DNA from: Bacteroidales bacterium UBA4417
GTDB lineage: Bacteria; Bacteroidota; Bacteroidia; Bacteroidales; UBA4417
Length of the DNA stretch: 6,149 nucleotides
Assembly: GCA_002389705.1 (NCBI GenBank)
Contig: DGQJ01000399.1
Location: forward strand, 1,974-8,122
Direction of reading: 5' to 3'
The notes beneath the pieces were generated by a model that ran no database searches, was not told the origin of the DNA, and was given only the letters and a program-made list of their open reading frames with translations. Below are positions 6,011-6,149 of this stretch, piece by piece. Position 1 is the stretch's first letter. Each line of letters opens with the position of its first letter. The position numbers and the translations under genes are program-made.

Positions 6011-6149
6011 GGTTCAGATTAAGTTTTATATTAAATGACAGCCCATTTTGTGAAGGGTTGGAAAACCTGTAAATTTTTTATCAGATTTGTGTTAACCAAC
6101 TGTATATGTTTATGTTGTAAACGATATTGTAGTAATAAAATCGCTGGCC

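Overview
The window reads as chromosome of a Bacteroidota bacterium, probably Bacteroidales or Marinilabiliales (the order is a guess). The phylum call rests on two promoters with the Bacteroidota -7 element TAnnTTTG, on starts without Shine-Dalgarno sequences, and on protein families typical of the phylum: an EF-G2-like paralogue, a head GIN (DUF2807) lipoprotein and small outer-membrane beta-barrels. Base composition looks uniform, and I see no tRNA, rRNA, CRISPR array, IS element or phage gene.

Layout. At the left edge is the 3' end of a plus-strand beta-barrel-like gene (to 185). It converges on a minus-strand EF-G paralogue (330-2465), and a symmetric terminator (273-304) lies between them. 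Everything else is on the minus strand. After a 317-bp gap that holds the EF-G paralogue's own promoter comes a seven-helix nucleoside-recognition/Gate membrane protein (2783-3748), also with its own promoter. A strong terminator (3821-3860) then closes a three-gene envelope cluster. In transcription order the cluster is a head GIN lipoprotein (6010-5264), a 167-residue beta-barrel-like protein (5159-4656) and a 232-residue beta-barrel-like protein (4596-3898).

How the genes work together. The three envelope genes are spaced 104 and 59 bp apart, show no internal terminator and no consensus internal promoter, and end at one terminator. They are best read as one operon making a surface lipoprotein and two small outer-membrane proteins. 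The EF-G paralogue looks like an independent unit. It keeps all the translocase domains, but several GTPase motifs are altered: the catalytic His is Phe, NKxD is NQLE, and the P-loop Asp is Lys. This matches the class of EF-G2 proteins that, to my recollection, includes a Bacteroides thetaiotaomicron paralogue reported to translocate without GTP hydrolysis during carbon starvation. I see no functional link between the EF-G paralogue and the envelope genes.

The most interesting items are the GTPase-motif changes in the EF-G paralogue and the lipoprotein/beta-barrel module, whose two barrels share a Pro-Arg-Tyr-Pro motif and Tyr/His/Asp-rich segments. Neither is proven to be new.
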